A stretch of 64,000 bases of DNA from an uncultured Opitutaceae bacterium (lineage in GTDB: Bacteria > Verrucomicrobiota > Verrucomicrobiia > Opitutales > Opitutaceae), in contig CALFXL010000003.1 of the NCBI GenBank assembly GCA_937958045.1, positions 4,110 to 68,109 of the forward strand, read 5' to 3'. Shown piece by piece: positions 48,801 to 57,608 of the stretch. The position numbers and the translations under genes are program-made. Below the pieces are notes generated by a model, which was given only the letters and a program-made list of their open reading frames with translations, ran no database searches and was not told the origin of the DNA. Position 1 is the stretch's first letter. The number at the start of each line of letters is the position of its first letter.

Positions 48801-50487
48801 GCCGGTGGAAGTGCGCTTCGACAAACTGGCGCCGTGGTCCACGCACGCGGACGAAGGCGTGAAGTATTTCTCCGGCACGGCGATCTACACGAAGCGAATC
48901 ACGGTGCCGGCCGAAGCGCTGCGCGCGGGCACGGGCGTGTTTCTGGAGTTGGGGCGCGTCGGCGACCTCGCGGAAGTTTTCGTGAATGGAAACGCGATCG
49001 GTCTCACGTGGCATCCGCCGCACGCGTTGGATGTCACGGGGGTGTTGTTGCCCGGCGAAAATCTCTTGGAGATCAAAGTCACCAATCAGTGGACGAATCG
49101 CTTGATCGGCGATCGCGCGGTCGCGCCGGAACGACGTGTGCTCGGCGATGCGTCGGTGTTGCCCCCGGGACCGCGTCTTGCGGAGCCGCCGTTGCCGGAG
49201 TCGGGATTGATGGGGCCGGTGCGGTTGTTGACGCGACCGGTGAACCGCGTGGCCGATACCGCGGACGGCAACGTCGCGGGGATTCCCGTCAACTACACGG
49301 AGGCCAATGCGGGCGAACCCGAGTTGCCCGATCCGCTCAAGATGCGCGACGGCACGCCGGTGCGCGACGCGCGCATGTGGACGGAGCAACGGCGTCCGGA
49401 GCTATTGAAACTTTTCTCCGAGCAGCAATTCGGCCGCGTGCCGGAGCGCCCGGAAGGATTGCACTGGGAGGTGATCGAAGCGGGCACGCCCGTGCTCGAA
49501 GGCCGCGCGATCCGCCGGCAAGTCACGCTGTATTTCACGCCCGATAAATCCGGCCCGCATGCCGACGTGCTGATTTATCTGCCGGCGGGGGCGACGCAGA
49601 AAGTGCCCGTGGTGCTCAATGCGAGTTTCACGGCCAACAATCTGATGGTGGACGAACCCGGCGTGAAAGTCGGGCGCATCTGGGACGCCAAACAACAACA
49701 GCGCGTGTCGGCCGCGGAAGGACGTCGCTTCGGACGCTTGAACGTGCGCGACACGATCGAGCGCGGCTATGGCATCGCGACGGTGAACTACGGCGACTTT
49801 GAGTCCGACACGCCCGGTGCGGTCGCGCATGGCGTACGCGCGGCGTATTTGCGTTCTGGATACACGGAGCCGGGACCCGGAGAATGGGGCACGATCTCCG
49901 CGTGGAGTTGGGGGCTCAGCCGCGTGATGGATTATTTCGAGACGGACGCGCAGGTGGATGCGACGCGCGTGGCGCTGTTTGGCGTTTCGCGTTTGGGCAA
50001 AACGGTGCTGTGGACCGGTGCGCGCGATCCGCGATTTGCGTTGATCATCGCGAGTTGCTCGGGCGAAGGCGGCGCGGCGGTGAGCCGGCGCGACTACGGC
50101 GAAACGGTCGCGCATCTGGTGGCGCCGACGCGTTACCCGTATCAATTCGCGGCGAACTATGCGCAATGGGCGGGCCGCGCGGAGGCATCGCCGGTGGAGG
50201 GCAATTTGTTGGTGTCGCTCATCGCACCGCGACCGTTGCTGCTGCAGACCGGCGACACCGACATCTGGTCGGACCCTAAAGGCGAGTTTCTTGCGGCGTG
50301 GTCGGCCACGCCCGTGTATGAACTGCTCGGTGCGTCGGGCTTGCGTGTGCCGCAAATGCCGCCGCCGGGCCGACGGGTGGGCGGCACGTTGTCGTATTAC
50401 ATGCACGACGGCGGGCACGGAACGGTGCCGTCGGATTGGGCGGTGTTTTTGGATTTCATCGAAGAGCAGTTCGGCCGCGGCCGTTAA
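45892..50487 (+). CDS. Exported GH106 alpha-L-rhamnosidase / CE15 glucuronoyl-esterase fusion
   Basis: A 1531-residue exported protein (signal VWLLLVSVVVLRAQ). Residues ~35-1110 form a GH106-type enzyme: PRTWWHWTMSNVTQAGITKD, MQRVGLGGFMLAD, DSWEAGTNNWTDE and a C-terminal jelly-roll with YFSGTAIYTKRITVPAEAL and NQWTNRL. Residues ~1120-1531 form a CE15 domain: LKMRDGTPVRDARMWTEQRR, WSWGLSRVMDYFET, the nucleophile S1366 in GVSRLGKTVLW, ASCSGEGGA, and a probable catalytic H1509 in HDGGHGTVPSDW. Such a chain could remove rhamnose and cleave glucuronoyl or uronate esters on the same polymer. Frame is continuous; no frameshift is seen. Confidence 0.88.
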   Translation: MIFSPRSSLRVTRVWLLLVSVVVLRAQGPGDALESGFRSPPEAARPRTWWHWTMSNVTQAGITKDLEWMQRVGLGGFMLADVNYGRGQVIEPKTSFGTAEWFAAVRHAAAEADRLGLEMSIFSSPGWSETGGPWVKPEQAMKKFVWSETRVTGPTKFSGQLKAPPATIGQIRNTGASYYTADSTEKPFYADSKVVAYRTPVGERRAADAKPVVTSSAGSVNGDALLDDDLNTQVTLPAPAEGGAAWIQYEFAEPFRARAITLGGKGGSANGIPVGRVFASEDGNVFQTLVTLPGAQLYRQGMVRTYAFPETAARFYRIELTGAPLGPAATMSEGPAQPATQYVLSEAVLHGGARVQRWEEKAGFSFLFDYEPVPSLAVPEEATVAPAEVIDLTDRLRPDGTLEWEVPAGDWTVLRLGYSLTGAKNRPATPAGSGWEADKLSRKHMEAYYHGYFDPLKRALGPLYGKSLRYVMMDSWEAGTNNWTDELAEEFRARRGYDPTPWLPVLTGRVVGDAERSDRFLWDFRRTLADLWAEAHYGTMAEKLRADGIGIYAEAAGVSLEMPEDTLLNKSKVEIPMGEFWVRDLHPRLMYFQDIRGAASAAHVYGKPIVAAEAFTGGGYESPATLKRVADYWFAQGVNRLVIHTSAHQPLDTKPGNTMVGTHLHRNITWAEQAAPLMTYFARVSHVLQQGTFVADLAYLLNEGAPSTPPIWGAGTQPTPPEGYDYDFINADVLLNRMSVAEDGRLVLPDGMSYRVLVLPETRRMRPELAAKLREFVAGGATIVGAKPVSSPSLMRYPDADRELQAIAAELWGDLDGVSRTMRFFGKGRVVWGRPLTEVLAMLEVYPDFEYERGLDAEVVWLHRRTPTADVYFVVNHTDEPREFAARFRVAGKEAELWRPATGRIEAAGYRIAGERTTVPLRLAEREAVFVVFRKAAKQTERAAVPLAPSTVVATLDDDWTVRFPEGTGAPVEVRFDKLAPWSTHADEGVKYFSGTAIYTKRITVPAEALRAGTGVFLELGRVGDLAEVFVNGNAIGLTWHPPHALDVTGVLLPGENLLEIKVTNQWTNRLIGDRAVAPERRVLGDASVLPPGPRLAEPPLPESGLMGPVRLLTRPVNRVADTADGNVAGIPVNYTEANAGEPELPDPLKMRDGTPVRDARMWTEQRRPELLKLFSEQQFGRVPERPEGLHWEVIEAGTPVLEGRAIRRQVTLYFTPDKSGPHADVLIYLPAGATQKVPVVLNASFTANNLMVDEPGVKVGRIWDAKQQQRVSAAEGRRFGRLNVRDTIERGYGIATVNYGDFESDTPGAVAHGVRAAYLRSGYTEPGPGEWGTISAWSWGLSRVMDYFETDAQVDATRVALFGVSRLGKTVLWTGARDPRFALIIASCSGEGGAAVSRRDYGETVAHLVAPTRYPYQFAANYAQWAGRAEASPVEGNLLVSLIAPRPLLLQTGDTDIWSDPKGEFLAAWSATPVYELLGASGLRVPQMPPPGRRVGGTLSYYMHDGGHGTVPSDWAVFLDFIEEQFGRGR

Positions 50488-50575
50488 GAGCGACGGTTCG
50501 CGGCGCGGCCGGATACGGATCCGTGCTGGCGCCGGCGGCGAAGTGGAGTAAGCGTGTGACAACCGCACACCCCGC

Positions 50576-50932
<357 letters not shown>

Positions 50933-51028
50933 GCGCGCGCGGGCGGAGGGAGGCGAGAGGTGGCGGGGGACGGTGGTGGGAGATTTTAACCGCGGAGGCG
51001 CGGAGGTGGGGGAGTGCGGATGGGGACA

Positions 51029-52096
<1,068 letters not shown>

Positions 52097-52108
52097 GGAG
52101 TTTATCGG

Positions 52109-52135
52109 AACCACAGAGGCACAGAGGGCGCGGCG
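52109..52135. repeat. CCACAGAG-type repeat arm
   Basis: The arm aaccacagaggcacagaggg lies in the divergent gap between mutY and rnhC. A degenerate partner (cggtggttatcggtggttc) occurs near 52208-52226. It matches the arms at 781 and 42841. Confidence 0.6.
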
Positions 52136-52262
52136 GATGAAGGCGGAAGTTGGAGATTTTTTATTCAATCGCGGAGGCGCGCGGGAAAACGCGATGTGGA
52201 AGTGCGCGGTGGTTATCGGTGGTTCAAAAGGTTTTTTCTGGGCGTGTCTTTTCGGCGAAAAT

Positions 52263-53291
52263 ATGCCCAGTGGCGCGATGCCCAAGAAGACGGACTCCGA
52301 TTCCGATCAACCGAAGAAACTCTCGTCATACACGATCAAACTCGACGATGCGCAGATGGAGAAACTGCGCACGATCTGTGCGGCGCGGCATTGGGAGCCG
52401 ATGACGGTCGCGTACACGCGTTTCGCCTTCAAAAGCGAACAGGCCAAGGTGAACGTGTCGGCGTACACGAGCGGCAAAGTCGTGATCGCAGGAAAGGGCA
52501 CGGAGGATTTTGTGCGCGACACGCTCGAGCCGGAAGTGACCGGCGCGCCGAAACTCGGCTACGACGACGTGTTGCATCCGGACTGGTTCGAGTCGCACGC
52601 GGGACTCGATGAGAGCGGCAAAGGTGATTTTTTTGGTCCGGTGACGACAGCCACGGTGATCGCCGATCGCGATGCGGTGGAGGCTTGGCTGAAGGCCGGC
52701 GTGAAGGATTCGAAGCAGATTTCCGAAGGACAGATTTTTAAGCTCGAAGAACTGATCCGCGGCACGCGCGGTGTCGTCGTCGAAACCTTTGTCTGGGAGT
52801 ACATGACGAAGTACAACGAGTTGATGGCGCGGCCCGGCGCGAATCTCAATCGGCTGCTCGCCTGGCAGCACGCGAAAGGATTGCTCGCGGCGCTCGAAAA
52901 AAAATGGGTGCCGTGGGGATTGCTCGACCAGTTTTCCGAACAACCGCTCGTGCAAAAGGAGCTGGCGAAAAAGGAGCTGAAAAACTTCGAACTCAAGATG
53001 CGCACGAAGGCGGAAGAAGATCCCGTCGTGGCGGCGGCGTCGGTGTGCGCGCGCGCGGAATACGTGCGACAAATGGTGAAACTCTCGCGGAAGTTTGGCG
53101 CGAAGTTGCAGAAAGGCGCGGGGCCGCTCGTGAAAGAACAAGCGCGTGGCATCATCGAAAAGTTCGGCGCGCCTGCGCTCGGCGAGTTCGCGAAGCTGCA
53201 TTTCCGCACGGCGTACGAAGTCGTTTCCGAAATGGGAAAACTCGATGAGCTCCCGCTGAAACCACCACCGCCGAAAATGACGTGGGAGTGA
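52263..53291 (+). CDS. rnhC: Ribonuclease HIII
   Basis: A 342-residue type 2 RNase H of the HIII class, which cleaves RNA in RNA-DNA hybrids. The N-terminal TBP-like substrate-binding domain (SSYTIKLDDAQMEKLRTICA, and YTSGKVVIAGKGTEDFV) identifies HIII. The catalytic domain has GLDESGKGDFFGP (D-E-x-G-x-G), the third Asp in VKDSKQIS and VVAAASVCARAEY with its helix. ATG 52278 (MPKKTDSD) is an equally likely start. RNase HII is encoded 0.75 kb away. Confidence 0.93.
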   Translation: MPSGAMPKKTDSDSDQPKKLSSYTIKLDDAQMEKLRTICAARHWEPMTVAYTRFAFKSEQAKVNVSAYTSGKVVIAGKGTEDFVRDTLEPEVTGAPKLGYDDVLHPDWFESHAGLDESGKGDFFGPVTTATVIADRDAVEAWLKAGVKDSKQISEGQIFKLEELIRGTRGVVVETFVWEYMTKYNELMARPGANLNRLLAWQHAKGLLAALEKKWVPWGLLDQFSEQPLVQKELAKKELKNFELKMRTKAEEDPVVAAASVCARAEYVRQMVKLSRKFGAKLQKGAGPLVKEQARGIIEKFGAPALGEFAKLHFRTAYEVVSEMGKLDELPLKPPPPKMTWE

Positions 53292-53350
53292 GACGCTCGT
53301 GAGTTTGGTTCACCGCGGACGCGCGGGGAGGCCGCGACGGTGAGAGCATT

Positions 53351-53385
53351 TCAAAGGAGCGCCCGCGGCCGCCGCTCCCCGCAGT
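53351..53385. repeat. GC-rich repeat (GGAGCGCCCGCGGC type)
   Basis: Sequence aaaggagcgcccgcggccgc followed by cgctccccgc lies between the convergent rnhC and the minus-strand membrane-protein gene. It belongs to the same GC-rich family as 33415 and 35079. Confidence 0.5.
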
Positions 53386-53393
53386 TCTAACGG

Positions 53394-53876
53394 CTACAAT
53401 TTTTTATGGCCTTCGTCGGCGGCGAGCTGGCGGAGGTATTGGGTGAATGCTTCGTCTTCGCCGTCGAGGAGGAGGGGCAGGGCGGCGCGGAAGTCGGCGC
53501 GTTGCACCCATTCGCGCATGTAGTCTTCCCACGACTTCCACATGCGCTGTGTTTGCTTGTCCATGCGCTCTTCGTATACGAGCAGATAAGCGCGTTCGAA
53601 GAGCGAGATGAGGATGCCGAAGATCGCGAGACGGCGCTCTTTTTGTTCGTCGGTGAAATCGTTGCGCGCGGCCTCGCGGCGCAGCAGTTGCAGATCGGCG
53701 TTGTCGAGCACGAGCTTGAGGAACTCGCGGTATTCGTCGGAGAGACGTTGGAAAATTTCCTCCTGGTCGTTCATGCGTTCTTTGCGCTGTTCCAGAAGGA
53801 AAACGACGATCGCGAACGGCAGGCCGACGACGGTGACGACGTAGCTGAGAAATTCGAAAAGTTCGAGAAGCGTCAT
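53394..53876 (-). CDS. Membrane-anchored hypothetical protein, 160 residues
   Basis: A protein with one N-terminal membrane helix (residues ~9-28, FLSYVVTVVGLPFAIVVFLL) and a long helical cytoplasmic part rich in Arg, Glu and Leu (EEIFQRLSDEYREFLKLVLD, RMWKSWEDYMREWV). The arrangement resembles small anchored proteins seen next to many unrelated genes, and I cannot assign a function. Start 53876 places the helix at the N-terminus. It is divergent from rnhB. Confidence 0.75.
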   Translation of the reverse strand: MTLLELFEFLSYVVTVVGLPFAIVVFLLEQRKERMNDQEEIFQRLSDEYREFLKLVLDNADLQLLRREAARNDFTDEQKERRLAIFGILISLFERAYLLVYEERMDKQTQRMWKSWEDYMREWVQRADFRAALPLLLDGEDEAFTQYLRQLAADEGHKKL

Positions 53877-54041
53877 ACGGCTCTTATGGACCGGGCGGCG
53901 CTGCTTGGCAAACCGTGCGAAGCGCGAACGCGTATTCAGAAATCCATGACTGCGAATAGACTCGCATTGAGCGGGATGTCGCGGCGCCGCGAGCCTGTCC
54001 CTGTGCTTGCGCGGCACAGGCGTGTTCTTACAACGAACCGA

Positions 54042-54815
54042 ATGAAACGCCGCCAGCTGCGCGGCTACGACCTTAAACAGATCGAAGGATTTTCCGGACT
54101 TATCGGTGTCGATGAGGCGGGCCGCGGTGCGCTCGCCGGACCCGTCGTGGCCGGCGCGGTGTTGGTCACGAAGGAATTTCTGGAAAGTCGTTGGGCGGTG
54201 ACGCGCGCGAATCGGGTGAACGATTCGAAACAACTCACACCGGCCGAGCGCGACGAGTTGTGGTTCGAGTTGGAGACCTTGATGGCGCAGCGGCAGATCC
54301 ACGCGACGTACGGCGTGGCGACGGTCGAGGAAATCGAACAGTGGAACATCCTCGGCGCGACCAAGCTCGCGATGCGGCGCGCGCTCGAAGGTATTTATCC
54401 TCCGACGGCGTTTCAGCAAAAAGTGGAGCCCGACTTGTTCGCGTCTCCCGAAGAGATCGCGAGTTTTCAGCCGCAAGTGTCGGCGCGCATCCTGATAGAC
54501 GGATTGCCGCTCAAAAGTTTTCCGTACCCGCACACCGGTGTGGTGAAAGGCGATGCGCGGTCGTTGTGCATCGCGATGGCGTCGATCGTGGCGAAAGTGA
54601 CGCGCGACCGGCTCATGAAAGAGCTGGAAACCGTGTGCCCCGGCTACGGTTTCGATCGCCACAAAGGCTACGGGACGGAGGAGCACCGCGAGGCTTTGCT
54701 GCGGATCGGACGCTGCGCACATCACCGCGAAGTGTTTTTGCGCAAGCTGCTCGCGCGGCGTGTGGACCCGGCGCAGGTCGATTTTCTTTCGGACGATTGG
54801 GTGAGCGCCCGGTGA
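54042..54815 (+). CDS. rnhB: Ribonuclease HII
   Basis: A 257-residue type 2 RNase H that excises ribonucleotides from DNA. The N-terminal active-site motif is GLIGVDEAGRGALAGPVVAG. The third Asp lies in VNDSKQLTPAERDEL, and SIVAKVTRDRLM with YGFDRHKGYGTEEH completes the family pattern. A moderately long insertion (KVEPDLFASPEEIASFQPQV) gives a size above the usual ~200-220. ATG 54042 is preferred. Confidence 0.95.
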   Translation: MKRRQLRGYDLKQIEGFSGLIGVDEAGRGALAGPVVAGAVLVTKEFLESRWAVTRANRVNDSKQLTPAERDELWFELETLMAQRQIHATYGVATVEEIEQWNILGATKLAMRRALEGIYPPTAFQQKVEPDLFASPEEIASFQPQVSARILIDGLPLKSFPYPHTGVVKGDARSLCIAMASIVAKVTRDRLMKELETVCPGYGFDRHKGYGTEEHREALLRIGRCAHHREVFLRKLLARRVDPAQVDFLSDDWVSAR

Positions 54816-54875
54816 AGCGTTCTGCGCCGGCTCGTCGTTGACCCGTGCGCGGAGCTTCGTCACAAACCGCGGCCG

Positions 54876-56054
54876 ATGGCCGGTAAAAAACACTCCTCGC
54901 TCGAACGCGTGCTCGGTCGGCTCGACACGCTGGATTCGGTGAATCTCGCCAACCTCGTGCAGCGATTGGCGCGTGAGCGAGCGTTGTTCGAAGATATTTT
55001 CAACATCCTCCAGGAAGGTGTGCTCGTGATCGGCGGCGATGGCGTGATCGAGTATGCCAACGAAGCCGCGCACCGTTTGATCGGATTGCGTGAAGACGAT
55101 TTGTCGGGACAGACCTTGTGGCGGCTCGTGCCGGGGCTGCGGCCGTCGCTCGAATCCGCGCTGAACGACCCCGCGCAAGCGATGCCGGTGATGGCGCGCG
55201 AGATCGAGCTCACGTATCCCGAAGCGCGCATCGTGCGACTTTATCTCGTGCCGTTTCGCGGTGAAGCGCGGGGAGCGCCGCCGCGATTTGCGGTGATTTT
55301 GTCGGACATCACGCGCGACAAACAATCGGCCGAAGAACGCATCGAAAGCGAACGCACCTCGTCGATCCTGCTGCTCGCGGCGGGCGTTGCGCACGAATTG
55401 GGCAATCCGCTGAACTCGCTCACGATTCATCTGCAGTTGATCGAGCGGCGCCTGAAAAAGCTGAAGCAGGCGAAGTCCGCGGAGTCGGAGGCGCTGGCCG
55501 ATTCGATCCATGTGTGTCAGGAGGAAGTGCGCCGGCTCGATGGTATCATCACGAATTTTCTCGAAGCGATTCGCCCGCGTCCGCCGGATTTGGCGGAGAC
55601 GAATCTCACGGATGTCTTGGCCGAAGTGCTGAGCTTTCAACACAACGAACTCGAGGACCGCGGCATCACCGTGGAGGCGGAGCTCGCGGACAAACTACCG
55701 GTGATCCTCGCCGACCGGAATCAGCTCAAGCAGGTGTTTTTTAACCTCATCAAAAATGCGATGGAGGCGATGGAGCCGGGCGGCACGTTGCGCATCAAGA
55801 CGCGCGCCGACGACGAATTCGTTTCGTTGCTCTTCGGCGACACCGGCAGCGGCATCAAACAAGAGGATTTGTCGAAGTTGTTTCAGCCGTACCACACCAC
55901 GAAAGCGGGCGGTACCGGACTCGGCTTGATGATTGTGCAACGCATCCTGCGCGCGCACGGCGGCCAGGTCGGCATCGAAAGCAAGGAGGGTGTGGGCACG
56001 GTGGTGACCTTGCAGTTCCCGCGCCGCGATCGACGGGTGCGCATGTTGAGATGA
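54876..56054 (+). CDS. Cytoplasmic PAS-domain sensor histidine kinase (NtrB-like)
   Basis: A 392-residue kinase without membrane segments. A PAS domain spans about 40-155 (ILQEGVLVIGGDGVIEYANE). HisKA has H173 in AAGVAHELGNPLNSLTIHLQ, and the ATPase domain has FFNLIKNAMEAMEPGG, GDTGSGI and GGTGLGLMIVQRILRAHGG. The gene is 45 bp upstream of an NtrC-like regulator and very likely phosphorylates it. Kinase/regulator pairs of this kind often precede exopolysaccharide clusters. Confidence 0.93.
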   Translation: MAGKKHSSLERVLGRLDTLDSVNLANLVQRLARERALFEDIFNILQEGVLVIGGDGVIEYANEAAHRLIGLREDDLSGQTLWRLVPGLRPSLESALNDPAQAMPVMAREIELTYPEARIVRLYLVPFRGEARGAPPRFAVILSDITRDKQSAEERIESERTSSILLLAAGVAHELGNPLNSLTIHLQLIERRLKKLKQAKSAESEALADSIHVCQEEVRRLDGIITNFLEAIRPRPPDLAETNLTDVLAEVLSFQHNELEDRGITVEAELADKLPVILADRNQLKQVFFNLIKNAMEAMEPGGTLRIKTRADDEFVSLLFGDTGSGIKQEDLSKLFQPYHTTKAGGTGLGLMIVQRILRAHGGQVGIESKEGVGTVVTLQFPRRDRRVRMLR

Positions 56055-56098
56055 GACGCTTCCGCCCGCGCTTGACCGCATCTCCCGCGCCCGCGTGA

Positions 56099-57559
56099 AT
56101 GACGCCCATGGTCCCGAGTGTCCTCATCGTCGACGACGAGAAACATACCCGCGAAGGGCTCCGGCAAGCGTTGGAAGACGACTACGACGTGTCTGTCGCC
56201 GCGAGCGCGGACGAGGCGTTTAATCTCTTCGATGCGCAGGAGTACGATGTGATTCTCACCGACCTGCGCATGCCGGGAAAATCCGGTCTGCGCGTCATCG
56301 ACAAGGCGCTCACGCTTCCGAACAAACCCGCCGTGATCATGATGACCGCGTACGGCAACATCGAGACGGCCGTCGAAGCGATGAAGCGCGGCGCCGTGGA
56401 TTTTCTCACCAAGCCGGTCAACATCGAGCGGCTCGAGGTGCTCATCCAGCGCGCGCTCAAAACGAAGACGCTCGAAGTCGAGGTGAAGCAACTGCACGAG
56501 CGACTCGACGAAAAGTTTTCGCTCGAAGGCATCGTCGGCCACTCCGCCAAACTGCAGGAAGTGATCGATCGCGTGAAACTCGTCGCACCGTCGAAAGCCA
56601 CGATCCTCATCGAAGGCGAGTCGGGCACGGGCAAGGAATTGATCGCGCAAGCGGTGCACCAAGCGAGCCCGCGGGCACGCGGACCGTTCGTCGCGGTCCA
56701 CTGCGCGGCGCTGTCGGAGAATTTATTGGAGAGCGAAATTTTCGGTCACGAACGCGGCGCCTTCACCGGTGCGACCGAGCGGCGTGTGGGCCGTTTCGAA
56801 GCGGCGGATGGCGGCACGCTGTTTCTCGACGAGATCGGCGAAATCTCCGCGTCCACGCAGGTGAAGTTGTTGCGCTTTCTCGAAACGAAGACCATCGAGC
56901 GCGTGGGCGGCACGAAACCGATTTCGCTCGATGTGCGCCTGGTCGCGGCGACCAATCGCTCGCTCGAACAACTCGTGCGCGAAGGGAAGTTTCGCGAAGA
57001 TTTGTTTTTCCGCCTCAACGTCGTGCGCATCGCGATGCCGCCGTTGCGCGAACGCACGGAAGACATTCCGGTGCTGCTCGCGCACTACCTGAAGATTTTC
57101 AGCGAAGAGAATAAATTCCCGCTGCTCACGATCGAGCCGGGCGCGATGCGTCACCTGCTGGCTTATCCGTGGCCGGGCAATATCCGCGAGCTTCGCAATT
57201 TCACCGAAAACGCCGTGGTGCTGCATCGCGGCGGCAAGCTCACGGAGTACGATCTCGAGCCGCGTTTCCGCGGAGAGATTCCCGCGCTGCCGCCTGGCAA
57301 TTCCGTGCCTGTTGGCGGTCCGGCTGGCGCCGCCGCGAGTGCGCCCTGCGCGCCGACGGCTCCGCAACCCGCCGCGCCTTGGCCGGCGCCTTCCGCGCCT
57401 TCGCTCTCGGTGCAGGACAACGAGAAGCGACTGCTCCGCGAAGCGTTGATCAAAGCGCGCGGCAACCGCACGCGCGCGGCGGAGTTGATGGGGATCAGTC
57501 GTCGCACGCTGCATCGCAAACTGGCCGAGTGGCCCGAGCTCGACGTCATCGACAAGTGA
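56099..57559 (+). CDS. NtrC-family sigma-54-dependent response regulator
   Basis: A 486-residue regulator. The receiver has D55 in DVILTDLRMPGKSG and KPVNIERLE. The AAA+ domain has Walker A GESGTGKELIAQAVH, the sigma-54 contact loop GAFTGA, Walker B GGTLFLDEIGEIS and the sensor-II region YPWPGNIRELRNFTENAV. An Ala/Pro-rich linker (~residues 400-430) leads to a Fis-type HTH (KARGNRTRAAELMGISRRTL). It activates sigma-54 promoters; none with the -24/-12 consensus was spotted in the downstream cluster. ATG 56108 is an alternative start. Confidence 0.95.
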   Translation: MTPMVPSVLIVDDEKHTREGLRQALEDDYDVSVAASADEAFNLFDAQEYDVILTDLRMPGKSGLRVIDKALTLPNKPAVIMMTAYGNIETAVEAMKRGAVDFLTKPVNIERLEVLIQRALKTKTLEVEVKQLHERLDEKFSLEGIVGHSAKLQEVIDRVKLVAPSKATILIEGESGTGKELIAQAVHQASPRARGPFVAVHCAALSENLLESEIFGHERGAFTGATERRVGRFEAADGGTLFLDEIGEISASTQVKLLRFLETKTIERVGGTKPISLDVRLVAATNRSLEQLVREGKFREDLFFRLNVVRIAMPPLRERTEDIPVLLAHYLKIFSEENKFPLLTIEPGAMRHLLAYPWPGNIRELRNFTENAVVLHRGGKLTEYDLEPRFRGEIPALPPGNSVPVGGPAGAAASAPCAPTAPQPAAPWPAPSAPSLSVQDNEKRLLREALIKARGNRTRAAELMGISRRTLHRKLAEWPELDVIDK

Positions 57560-57608
57560 GCACCCGAGGCGAATTCTCCCGCGACGATTGCGCGTGCGTT
57601 GCATCGCG

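Noticed and set aside
46849..49389. 846-residue minus-strand open frame opposite the GH106-CE15 gene
   Set aside because: It is Arg/His-rich and low in hydrophobic blocks, as expected for the mirror frame of a high-GC gene. The plus strand has a continuous, recognisable protein.
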